Below are positions 7,770-15,299 of a stretch of DNA of 22,037 nt, one piece after another; the stretch's first letter is position 1; each line of letters starts with the position of its first letter. Source of the DNA: JBKEDC01 sp047975205 (GTDB taxonomy: Bacteria; Bacteroidota; Bacteroidia; Bacteroidales; Prolixibacteraceae); contig JBKEDC010000004.1 of the NCBI GenBank assembly GCA_047975205.1, positions 1-22,037 on the forward strand. The letters run 5' to 3'. The position numbers and the translations under genes were made by a program. Below the pieces are notes generated by a model. The model did not search any database and was not told the origin of the DNA. It saw nothing but the letters and a program-made list of their open reading frames with translations.

Positions 7770-9185
7770 TTACTTTTTGCTTCTATTAGTCCACATTTGT
7801 TCTATTTCTTCCAAACTTTTCCCTTTGGTTTCCGGAATATACTTCCAGAAGAATATTGTAGCTGCGAAACAGATTGCCGCAAATGTAAAGAAGCCGGTGT
7901 GCATACCGAATCTATCCACATACCATGGAAATAAATAGGCTGCCATTGCATTTGTTGTCCAATTGGCAAATACAGCTATTGACATAGCTCTTCCTCTCAC
8001 ATAGTTTGGGTATATTTCGGGAGTAAGTACCCAAATAACCGCACCGATGGAGAAGGCAAAGCAAGCTACATACAAGCCCAAAACCACGACTAAAGCTAAG
8101 CTGTTCGAGTTGACGGTAGTAAATAACAAACCTGCAGCCAATAATGTTATCACTAAAAATCCCATTCCTCCCAATAATAACGGGCGTCTTCCCACTTTGT
8201 CGATGAAAAATATTGCTACTATTGTGAAGAAAAGATTGATAAAGCCCAGTATTACTTGAAATTGCAAAGCACTATCCAATTCGAAACCAGCGTCTTTAAG
8301 AATATCGGGACCGTAATATATTATTACATTTATTCCTGTGAGCTGACCAAACACCGATAGTCCTACTCCTACAATCAGAGCTGTAATCAATCCGGGTTTG
8401 AGTAAATCTTTCAAGCTGCCTTTATTCTCGTTGAGCAACTCCTTTATTTTGTTGTATTCCGAACTTGAATCCTTTTCACCGCCAATCTTGCAAAGTATGT
8501 CTAAACCTTTGTCAACAGCTCCTTTTTGTATAAGCCATCTCGGACTCTCCGGAACAATAAGCAACAACAAGAAGAACAATAGTGCAGGAATCATTTCCAT
8601 TCCGAACATCGCACGCCATACCTCGGAATAGAATATCTTGTGCCACCATCCTTCACCCGAACTTTGAGCAATTCCATTGAGGGCATTGCTTTGCAGCATA
8701 GAGTTTGAAAAGTAAGCCAGTAGTATCCCGACTACTATCGACAACTGATAAAGGGCTACCAAGCGTCCGCGAATCTTTGCCGGCGAAAATTCTGAAATAT
8801 ACATCGGAGATAATACTGATGCTATTCCCACACCTACTCCTCCGATTATTCGAGCCGGAACAAGCAGAGTGAAAGAAGATGGTATCATCGAGAAAAAAGC
8901 AGAAATAAAAAAGAGAAAAGCAGATACTATCAACACCGGCTTTCTTCCGAATCTATCTCCAAGATTTCCGGCAATGGCTGCTCCTATAATACATCCGATA
9001 AGTGCAGAACTTGTAAACCAGCCTTTTTGTAGTTTTGTAAGATCGAAAAATTCCTCAATCATCCCGACATTGCCGGATATAACGGCAGTATCGAAGCCAA
9101 ATAATAATCCTCCTAACGATGCTACCAAACAAGATAGCATTAAGTAGTGAGTATTATTGGTTTGGTTTAGGTTGTTAAGACTCAT
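7770..9185 (-). CDS. Sugar-porter family MFS transporter
   Basis: This 471-residue inner-membrane protein has about twelve predicted membrane segments and the sugar-porter signatures. These are GGLLFGFDTAVISG in TM1, GDRFGRKP in loop 2-3, RIIGGVGVGIASVLSP, PESPRWL after TM6, QLTGINVIIYYGP in TM7, DKVGRRP in loop 8-9 and PETKGKSLEEIE at the C-terminus. Family members are proton symporters or facilitators for free monosaccharides, so the imported species is probably a dephosphorylated, free sugar. Its ATG lies inside the end of the epimerase gene (11-bp overlap), indicating translational coupling and suggesting that transporter and epimerase act on the same sugar. Specificity (hexose versus N-acetylhexosamine) cannot be read from these motifs. 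Confidence 0.93.
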   Translation of the reverse strand: MSLNNLNQTNNTHYLMLSCLVASLGGLLFGFDTAVISGNVGMIEEFFDLTKLQKGWFTSSALIGCIIGAAIAGNLGDRFGRKPVLIVSAFLFFISAFFSMIPSSFTLLVPARIIGGVGVGIASVLSPMYISEFSPAKIRGRLVALYQLSIVVGILLAYFSNSMLQSNALNGIAQSSGEGWWHKIFYSEVWRAMFGMEMIPALLFFLLLLIVPESPRWLIQKGAVDKGLDILCKIGGEKDSSSEYNKIKELLNENKGSLKDLLKPGLITALIVGVGLSVFGQLTGINVIIYYGPDILKDAGFELDSALQFQVILGFINLFFTIVAIFFIDKVGRRPLLLGGMGFLVITLLAAGLLFTTVNSNSLALVVVLGLYVACFAFSIGAVIWVLTPEIYPNYVRGRAMSIAVFANWTTNAMAAYLFPWYVDRFGMHTGFFTFAAICFAATIFFWKYIPETKGKSLEEIEQMWTNRSKK

Positions 9186-10395
9186 TACTTAGGTTTTTAT
9201 TTATTATACTTAGTGTCATCCAGCTTTCTTTTAAGAATCGAGGAGTATGAAAACATCCTTTCCACTTACCTCCTTTGAGATTTAACAAGACTTCGCCTCT
9301 TCTGTTCAAGTAGCCAAACCATTCTCCATATTGAGAATCCGAGAAATGATTCCATGCGTAGTCATGAATCTTTTCGAACCAATCCCAACACCTTTCGTCT
9401 TTAGTGAACATATATCCTTTTAGAGTTGCAATTATCGATTCCTGATGTACCCACCAGAGTTTTTGGTCCCATTCTAATTGCTGAGGAGGATTTCCTTTCA
9501 CATCCATAAAGTAGAAAATTCCACCGTATTTTTTATCCCAACCGAAATCGAGCAAATCCATCGATATTTCAACTGCCTTTTGAATTGTTGTTTGGTCGTT
9601 ATTTCTCTTGGCAAGATTCATGACGAACCACATTGCTTCCAGTCCGTGTCCGGGATTGATAAGTCGTCCTTCAAACGAATCCTGAACAGAGCCGTCCATG
9701 TTAAGATGCTCAAATATTACACCGTAGTTAGGTTTATAGAATACATCCATAACCTCATAAATACATTCTTTAATTGTGTCCTCAACTTCCTTTGGGTCTA
9801 GCAGTTCTTCTATCTCCAAAACCAAATTCGACAATATCATCGGGAGTGCAAAGCTTTTTGATGGTCTAGTCCCCGGGTATATTTTGTTGTATTTCCCCTT
9901 GTGATTATCTTTTCGTTTTAGGATATTCCTGAATGTAGTTAATGATAATTCTCCATATTCCTCAACTCCACAAGCTTTATACAACTGACCGAATGCCATA
10001 GCCGCAAAGCAATCAGAAAAGATATTATATGGCTGTACCAAAGCTTGTCCGCTTCGGTTGAGTGAAAAGTACCAATATCCTCTATCGTCTTTGCCGTGCT
10101 TCATAAGAAATTCAGCACCATTGATAGCAATGTCAAGCCATTCTTGCTTTTTCTCAATACAATTGTAAAGCATAGAGAAAGTCCATACCTCACGACATTG
10201 AAGCCATACAAACTTATCGGTATCATAGACATTCCCCTCCCTATCTAGACAAGTATAGAAGCCACCATACTCCTCATCGATAGATTTTTCCATCCACCAC
10301 GGGATTACATTATTCAGCAGAGTATCTTTATACAAGTCTTCGAGAAGAGCGACTCTTTCAAGTCGCTCATTTATTTGAATTGTTTCTTGAATCAT
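9175..10395 (-). CDS. N-acylglucosamine 2-epimerase (AGE/RnBP-type)
   Basis: This 406-residue cytoplasmic protein has an (alpha/alpha)6-barrel. Motifs match the renin-binding-protein type of AGE: WLQCREVW with Arg68, NPGHGLEAMWF with His250 and Glu253, LWWVHQES (~313-320), GEWFGYLNR, and WKGCFHTPR with His383. Arg68, His250, Glu253 and His383 correspond to the catalytic residues known in mammalian AGE (Arg60, His248, Glu251, His382). Cellobiose and mannobiose epimerases share the fold but differ in the C-terminal motif. I therefore prefer interconversion of N-acetylmannosamine and N-acetylglucosamine, feeding ManNAc into GlcNAc catabolism. It begins 11 bp after the fimbrillin-like gene and overlaps the transporter start by 11 bp. 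Substrate is inferred, not proven. Confidence 0.85.
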   Translation of the reverse strand: MIQETIQINERLERVALLEDLYKDTLLNNVIPWWMEKSIDEEYGGFYTCLDREGNVYDTDKFVWLQCREVWTFSMLYNCIEKKQEWLDIAINGAEFLMKHGKDDRGYWYFSLNRSGQALVQPYNIFSDCFAAMAFGQLYKACGVEEYGELSLTTFRNILKRKDNHKGKYNKIYPGTRPSKSFALPMILSNLVLEIEELLDPKEVEDTIKECIYEVMDVFYKPNYGVIFEHLNMDGSVQDSFEGRLINPGHGLEAMWFVMNLAKRNNDQTTIQKAVEISMDLLDFGWDKKYGGIFYFMDVKGNPPQQLEWDQKLWWVHQESIIATLKGYMFTKDERCWDWFEKIHDYAWNHFSDSQYGEWFGYLNRRGEVLLNLKGGKWKGCFHTPRFLKESWMTLSIINKNLSNES

Positions 10396-10406
10396 TGTTT
10401 TATCGA

Positions 10407-11873
10407 TTAGTTCCTAACTAGAGTGATATCATCAACACTCATTCTAGGTTTGTTAGTAGGCATATAATCAGAGGAATTTACAATCTTTATTCTAACATTT
10501 TGTGTAGGAGTAATAGTTACACTAATATCACTAAACGAGAATGAAGCTTCTCTAAGGTTGTCAGCAACGGGTCTTGGTCCGGGATATGTACTTACATCAT
10601 AATTTACGATTCCTAAGTCTTGGTATGTTGTTCCGCTATCAAGAGAGTATTGCGCTGTTAAAGATATAGTACCACCAAATGCAACTTCAGCTGATGCCGG
10701 ATAAATTCCATAATAGAATTTTATTCCTTGTACTCCTTGTACATCAAACTGCATTTCAATTTCACCTAAACGATTTGAATTTCCATCAGTTCCTTGTAAT
10801 CTGATAGACTGCGTTCCGTTTTTAGCATCTGAAGAAGAGTTAAAAGTTCCTCCTCCGGATATCAACCAAGTACCACTTGCAAAATCGGCGGTTCCTGCAT
10901 CATATCCACTTTTTGTAGCGTCCTCAAACGTTTCTACTATATCCGCATTAAGAACCAAATCTACATTTGAGTTGCCTGTAATCACACCATCAGTCCAATC
11001 TTCGATGTTTCCTTCGGGATTCAAAGCTAGCACTTGTAGATTATTGTCTGTAAGACTAACCGTGTAGGTGTATTTCTTTCCGGCTTCAAGTACTTGAGCA
11101 TCTGGAGTCCATTTGAATAGCTTACCACCAACGACAAAGCTGATTGACGCATCTCCCAAATCAGTTCCCGGAAGCAATATTGCATTGATTGAAGCCGCAG
11201 TAGGGTCTCCATCAGCAAGTGTTGAACTTAGATTGATGCTCGCAGTAGTTGAGCTCAGAACAACAGCACCTGTCGCCAAATTTACATCTCCTGCACTTGC
11301 TAATCCATTAACAGTTACAGAAAGTCCGCTTAGTGTCGAGATATTAGTACCTGCCGACACATTTAAGATGAGCTGAGACATGTGATGCTTGAAGTTTATT
11401 GCGGTAGCTTGTTCAGTATATGCTAGGTTAGTAGCGTTGTCTGAGTAAAGAAAGTCAATTGCCGAGAGGTCTGATTGGTCTGAGATATCGATAGGATATG
11501 CAAAGTTAGCTACATCGCTTGATTGGGGGTAATATGCGATAAAGTCAACATTGTTCCCGGCAGGAAATTCTATACCTGTACCTACAGAAGTAAATGTTCC
11601 ATTGCCAGTAGTAGTGTATCTTACATTTTTTGCATCGTTAATCACGCTAGCATCTGCTAGAGCTTCTCCGGTAGCTTTCATGTATATTCCTATAGCATCT
11701 CCCATCTCCCATGTAGTCCCTGACATTTTGGTCTTATAGCCTGTAGTTTGTTCAATAGTAGCACTAAATTTTGCGTAAGTACGAGTTGATGTATCGTCAA
11801 TCATTTCTGTCTTACACGAGGCTAAAGCTAACAATGCTAAGCCTCCAATCAAAGTTGTTTTTCTTAATTCCAT
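10407..11873 (-). CDS. Fimbrillin-like (Mfa-like) lipoprotein with C-terminal binding domain
   Basis: This 488-residue lipoprotein has its lipid-attachment Cys at 20 (ALASC). Residues ~30-295 resemble the fimbrillin/Mfa-like family of Bacteroidales: YAKFSATIE, a TTWEMGDAIGIYM motif, FIAYYP, INFKHHMSQLIL, and LEAGKKYTYTVSL near the domain end. Residues ~316-488 are a separate beta-rich domain with SGYDAGTADFASGTW, SGGGTF, AKNGTQSIRLQGTD, FYYGIYPASAEV and a terminal PRMSVDDITL. This C-terminal domain is clearly homologous to that of the lipoprotein at 20327-21535. The combination suggests a surface scaffold presenting a ligand-binding module, in the position usually taken by SusE/SusF-type binding proteins. 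Polymerisation into a pilus is possible for fimbrillins but not shown here. Confidence 0.8.
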   Translation of the reverse strand: MELRKTTLIGGLALLALASCKTEMIDDTSTRTYAKFSATIEQTTGYKTKMSGTTWEMGDAIGIYMKATGEALADASVINDAKNVRYTTTGNGTFTSVGTGIEFPAGNNVDFIAYYPQSSDVANFAYPIDISDQSDLSAIDFLYSDNATNLAYTEQATAINFKHHMSQLILNVSAGTNISTLSGLSVTVNGLASAGDVNLATGAVVLSSTTASINLSSTLADGDPTAASINAILLPGTDLGDASISFVVGGKLFKWTPDAQVLEAGKKYTYTVSLTDNNLQVLALNPEGNIEDWTDGVITGNSNVDLVLNADIVETFEDATKSGYDAGTADFASGTWLISGGGTFNSSSDAKNGTQSIRLQGTDGNSNRLGEIEMQFDVQGVQGIKFYYGIYPASAEVAFGGTISLTAQYSLDSGTTYQDLGIVNYDVSTYPGPRPVADNLREASFSFSDISVTITPTQNVRIKIVNSSDYMPTNKPRMSVDDITLVRN

Positions 11874-11908
11874 TATAATTTTTTGTTAGTTATAATTAAG
11901 TATTAATT

Positions 11909-13255
11909 TTAGGGGAGTTCTAATGCTTTATTTTCGTCTATATACATTGTAAATCCATCTATAATAATCCTTGGTAATTTTGAATAGTATCCCCAAGCCC
12001 AACCTTTATTTGGGTCTTTGAAGTATAATGCTTCGGAGCTGTTTATTATTCTGAATCGAACTGATTCTGAACTTGGGTTTGGAATTTCTCGGGTTACAGT
12101 TTGCAACCACGTAGCATCCGGAGTTCTGTCTTCGATATTATCAGATTTATTCCATTGAACTTCGTAATCAGCATTTCCGATTTCATCTAGTAGGTCTGCC
12201 CAATTAGCGCCATCATCTACTGACATCTGAACTTTCACTGATGTTTTATTTGCGTTCCAAAATTCTTGCCTTGATAAGTATAATGATGTCTTAAATTCAA
12301 GCTTCCAAACATTCTTCACACCGAAGCCCATTTCTAATGCACCTCTCTCAGTAATTTCATTTGTTGAGCTATTATATGAACCTACCATTCTCACAGCATA
12401 GTTTCCTTCTTTCAGAATCCATCCGCTATCAGTTCCCGATCCTGCATCAGTACAATGCCATATTCCAAGATCGAAAGTTTCAGAACCTGTTAAGTATCCT
12501 GTGTTCTTCTCGAAACCTTCATAGAGAGTATCCACGGGAGGTGCTTCTACGAAGTCGGCAACAGTCCTAGGGTAGATTGTCAATCTTTCATTCTCTACAA
12601 AAGTCAAACCTACTACCGAGTTTGGAGTTGTTGTTGCTATTGGTTGATTATTGATATCTGATTCCGGAAGTATTCCTAGTTCTGCAGTAAAACCGTATTC
12701 ATCTTCAAGATAAGCATCGTCAGAATAAACCCCTTCATCTACTTCCATAATCATAGGGCTTTGAATCCTAGCTAATATTGGACCGGTATATTGAACCTCG
12801 TCGCCAAAAAGTGTAATATCAACAGGTGTACTTGAAACAGAATAGGCTTCAGCAGGGAAAGAGAACGATTCCCTTGTAACATCTTTAATTACAAGCAAAC
12901 CTTCTTCTTTGGCAATTGTGGATCCTTCTAAGTTTATATTGAAGTAATCATTGACTTTAAATATATCTGCATCATCAAAATCTATGATTATTGCTGCTGT
13001 ATTACTCGGGTCTTGAATCACCATACTACCTACCGGCAGATTTCCGGCAGTGTTATCAGAAATAACTACCGCAGGAATTGCTGTCACTCCAAAAGTAGGT
13101 TTATCATCCAATGATACTCGCCTAAGGTCGCTAATGCTTGTAGGCTGAGATAATCTACTGCCATCGTTATCGGTAGAATATTCCTCACAGCCATAAAAAG
13201 CAAAAGCTAAGAAAAATATCACCGTAGAATTGATTATGAATCTAGTTTTAATCAT
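11909..13255 (-). CDS. DUF5689-like surface lipoprotein with C-terminal beta domain
   Basis: This 448-residue lipoprotein has Cys23 (YGC) followed by EEYSTD, an acidic stretch typical of Bacteroidota surface-export signals. Residues ~35-240 look like the DUF5689 region, with ISDLR, GVTAIPAVVISD, GSMVIQDPSNTAAIIIDF, NDYFNINLEGSTI and the ending LTIYPRTVADF. This strand pattern resembles an OB fold. Residues ~245-448 form a beta-sandwich-like module (YEGFEKNTG, WILKEGNYAVRMVGS, VKVQMSVDDGANW, VRFRIINSSEALYF, RIIIDGFTMYI). This module is distantly related in pattern to the C-terminal domains of its two neighbouring lipoproteins. No catalytic signature is visible. The likely role is surface binding of the substrate; this is inference from position and architecture. 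Confidence 0.72.
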   Translation of the reverse strand: MIKTRFIINSTVIFFLAFAFYGCEEYSTDNDGSRLSQPTSISDLRRVSLDDKPTFGVTAIPAVVISDNTAGNLPVGSMVIQDPSNTAAIIIDFDDADIFKVNDYFNINLEGSTIAKEEGLLVIKDVTRESFSFPAEAYSVSSTPVDITLFGDEVQYTGPILARIQSPMIMEVDEGVYSDDAYLEDEYGFTAELGILPESDINNQPIATTTPNSVVGLTFVENERLTIYPRTVADFVEAPPVDTLYEGFEKNTGYLTGSETFDLGIWHCTDAGSGTDSGWILKEGNYAVRMVGSYNSSTNEITERGALEMGFGVKNVWKLEFKTSLYLSRQEFWNANKTSVKVQMSVDDGANWADLLDEIGNADYEVQWNKSDNIEDRTPDATWLQTVTREIPNPSSESVRFRIINSSEALYFKDPNKGWAWGYYSKLPRIIIDGFTMYIDENKALELP

Positions 13256-13277
13256 GTCTAAATCTTTTAAAAGTTGG

Positions 13278-14186
13278 CTAGTTAAATCCTATTTCACACA
13301 TTATAGGGTAATGGTCTGAGATATAAACATCACCTTCCTGAATTCTCAAAATATCGTAGGTGTATGTCTGAATTTTCTGTGAAACGAACAAATAATCGAT
13401 AATCACATCCTGAGGTCTTCCAAAACCATTAAATGATGAATTCGGTCCAGTATATGGTTTTTCAGAATCTTTGCGGGTGTCTTTCATAACTTGCTTGTTA
13501 TCCTTGCTTACCATTATATTATACGGTTCGGCTTCTTTGGTTTTATCAAAGTTGAAATCTCCAGTTAATATGGTAGTTGCATCACCTGCAATCTCATCAA
13601 TTTTATTCAATATCAACATAGCACTTTGCTTCCTAGCCTCAGCTCCTTTGTGGTCGAAATGAGTATTGAAAAAGAAGAACTCGCTACCTGTTTCTTTTGA
13701 TTTTAATTTCACCCAGCTCACAATTCTTTTATCTCTTGCATCCCAACCTCTCGACTCTACATCCGGAGTTTCTGACAGCCAAAAGTTGCCGGCATCAAGT
13801 TTATCAAACTTATTTTTGTTGTACACTACCGGAGACCATATGCCACCATATTTTTGAGAATCCCCCGTAGGTTCTCCCCAAATCTCGTAATTAGTAAGTA
13901 TGTTTTTAAGGTCTTCGTGAGATATTGCCACCACCTCTTGTAATCCTGCTACATCGATTTTATAATCTTCAAGAACCTTTGTTGCCATTTCTTTCCTGAA
14001 TTCCCAATTGTTTATGCCATCCTCGCCAAATCGAATATTGAATGACATCACATTAAGCTTATTTTTTAGCTCCTCTACCTTTGTTTGCTCAGGAGTTGCA
14101 CTTTCTTTCTTTTTTGCTCCGGTTGAGCACGAGAAAAGACTGAAAATAATTGCTACTACTGCTATATTTAATTGTATTGTTTTCAT
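13278..14186 (-). CDS. EEP-family hydrolase lipoprotein, probably periplasmic
   Basis: This 302-residue protein belongs to the endonuclease/exonuclease/phosphatase (DNase I-like, EEP) fold. All core residues are visible: MSFNIRF (Asn50), GLQEV (Glu84), NTHFDH (His176), TGDFN (Asp210, Asn212), DYLFV (Asp264) and SDHYP (Asp291, His292). The FWLSETP...GWDA...RIVSWVKL stretch places it with the COG3568-like branch of metal-dependent hydrolases. The signal peptide ends in FSCS (Cys20), and the next residues (STGAKKKES) are basic. It therefore lacks an acidic surface-export signal and is predicted to face the periplasm. Phosphodiesterase or phosphatase activity is likely; substrate is unknown. Its paralogue sits directly upstream, separated by MITE copy 2. 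Confidence 0.88.
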   Translation of the reverse strand: MKTIQLNIAVVAIIFSLFSCSTGAKKKESATPEQTKVEELKNKLNVMSFNIRFGEDGINNWEFRKEMATKVLEDYKIDVAGLQEVVAISHEDLKNILTNYEIWGEPTGDSQKYGGIWSPVVYNKNKFDKLDAGNFWLSETPDVESRGWDARDKRIVSWVKLKSKETGSEFFFFNTHFDHKGAEARKQSAMLILNKIDEIAGDATTILTGDFNFDKTKEAEPYNIMVSKDNKQVMKDTRKDSEKPYTGPNSSFNGFGRPQDVIIDYLFVSQKIQTYTYDILRIQEGDVYISDHYPIMCEIGFN

Positions 14187-14208
14187 CTTGCTTTAGTTTT
14201 TAAGTTTA

Positions 14209-14391
14209 GGGGAGTTCTATAAATTAGCTGATGATTATTTTTGATTTTATATTGAGTAGATTTTTTGATAATTCCGAAAAGCATAGCGAGCTATAGCTTA
14301 AGGAATTAATGAAAAATATGCCGATATAAAACAAAAGAACATCAGTGAACTATCCCCTGTTTTTATTAATTTCTAATTTTTAGAACACCCC
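14209..14391. mobile_element. MITE-like palindromic element, copy 2
   Basis: This 183-bp element is closely similar to 6189-6373. Terminal inverted repeats are GGGGAGTTCTATAAATTAG and CTAATTTTTAGAACACCCC (17 of 19 positions match). It is flanked by TTTA on both sides (14205-14208 and 14392-14395), consistent with a 4-bp target duplication. Without the element and one TTTA, the two EEP genes would be only about 19 bp apart, like other genes in the train. This supports insertion into an existing operon. The right flank overlaps the stop codon of the upstream EEP gene without destroying it. Confidence 0.8.
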
Positions 14392-14392
14392 T

Positions 14393-15289
14393 TTAGTCAA
14401 ATCCTATTGTTGATATTACCGGATAGTGATCGGATATATACACATTTCCTTCCCTTATCTGAGGAATATCATAAGTAAGTGTATGAATATTTCTAGTTAC
14501 AAAAAGGAAATCAATAATTGTATATGCTGATGAATTTCCAAAACCATTAAAACTAGTTTCAGGACCTGTGTACGGGGTTTCAGCCTCCTCTTTAGTATCT
14601 TTTATGATTACACGATTTGCCTTGCTTGTTATAATTTTATATGGGCCGGATGTATTATCTGAGTTTAAATCACCGGATACAATACAAGTTCCTTCGGGAG
14701 TTACAATCTCATTGAGTTTCTTCATTAAAACTTTCGAACTATTTTGCTTTGCTACTTCTCCTTTATGGTCGAAGTGAGTATTAAAGAAATATATCTCAGC
14801 TCCGGTTTCAATCACGCGAAGCTTCACCCAACTAACTATACGCTTGAATGCTGCATCCCATCCCAAAGATTCAGTTTCTGGAGTCTCAGACAACCAAAAA
14901 TCACCTGAATCGAGGAGCTCAAATGCGTCTTTCTTATACATTATTGGAGACCATACGCCGCCATACTGAGTAGCTCCCGTCGGACTACCACTTATTGCAT
15001 AATCGGGCAGCATTGTTTGCAAATCTTGGTGTTGCACTGCAACTACTTCTTGCAAACCCGCGATATCAACATCCAAATCTGCAAACGCTTTTTGAACCAA
15101 GTCTTTTCTATAAATCCAATCGTTCGCTCCATCATTGTCGCCATATCTGATGTTGAAGCTCATAACACTCAGATTATTTGCATAGATTGTTGGTTCTTTA
15201 GTATTGTTGTCATCATTATCGTCTGAGCAAGCAAACAACCCACCTATAGTGAGGATTAACAATAGTAAGTATGTTTTATTTATCTTCAT
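14393..15289 (-). CDS. EEP-family hydrolase lipoprotein, probably surface-exposed
   Basis: This 298-residue paralogue of the downstream EEP protein has the same motifs in order: MSFNIRY (Asn46), GLQEV (Glu81), FWLSETP, NTHFDH (His172), SGDLN (Asp207, Asn209), DFLFV (Asp260) and SDHYP (Asp287, His288). All core catalytic and metal residues are intact. The signal peptide ends at Cys21 and is followed by SDDNDDNN, an acidic run matching known Bacteroidota lipoprotein export signals. It should therefore sit on the cell surface, unlike its sister. The gene starts 10 bp after susD. Expected activity is cleavage of a phosphoester, perhaps the first cut of the extracellular substrate. Nuclease, sphingomyelinase-like or glycan phosphodiesterase activity cannot be separated by sequence reading. 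Confidence 0.88.
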   Translation of the reverse strand: MKINKTYLLLLILTIGGLFACSDDNDDNNTKEPTIYANNLSVMSFNIRYGDNDGANDWIYRKDLVQKAFADLDVDIAGLQEVVAVQHQDLQTMLPDYAISGSPTGATQYGGVWSPIMYKKDAFELLDSGDFWLSETPETESLGWDAAFKRIVSWVKLRVIETGAEIYFFNTHFDHKGEVAKQNSSKVLMKKLNEIVTPEGTCIVSGDLNSDNTSGPYKIITSKANRVIIKDTKEEAETPYTGPETSFNGFGNSSAYTIIDFLFVTRNIHTLTYDIPQIREGNVYISDHYPVISTIGFD

Positions 15290-15299
15290 AATTGTATTT

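Noticed and set aside
9175..10395. Idea that the locus is a sialic-acid (nan) operon
   Set aside because: The epimerase fits, but no sialidase, neuraminate lyase or typical NanT-like transporter is present, and two phosphoester hydrolases would be unexplained.
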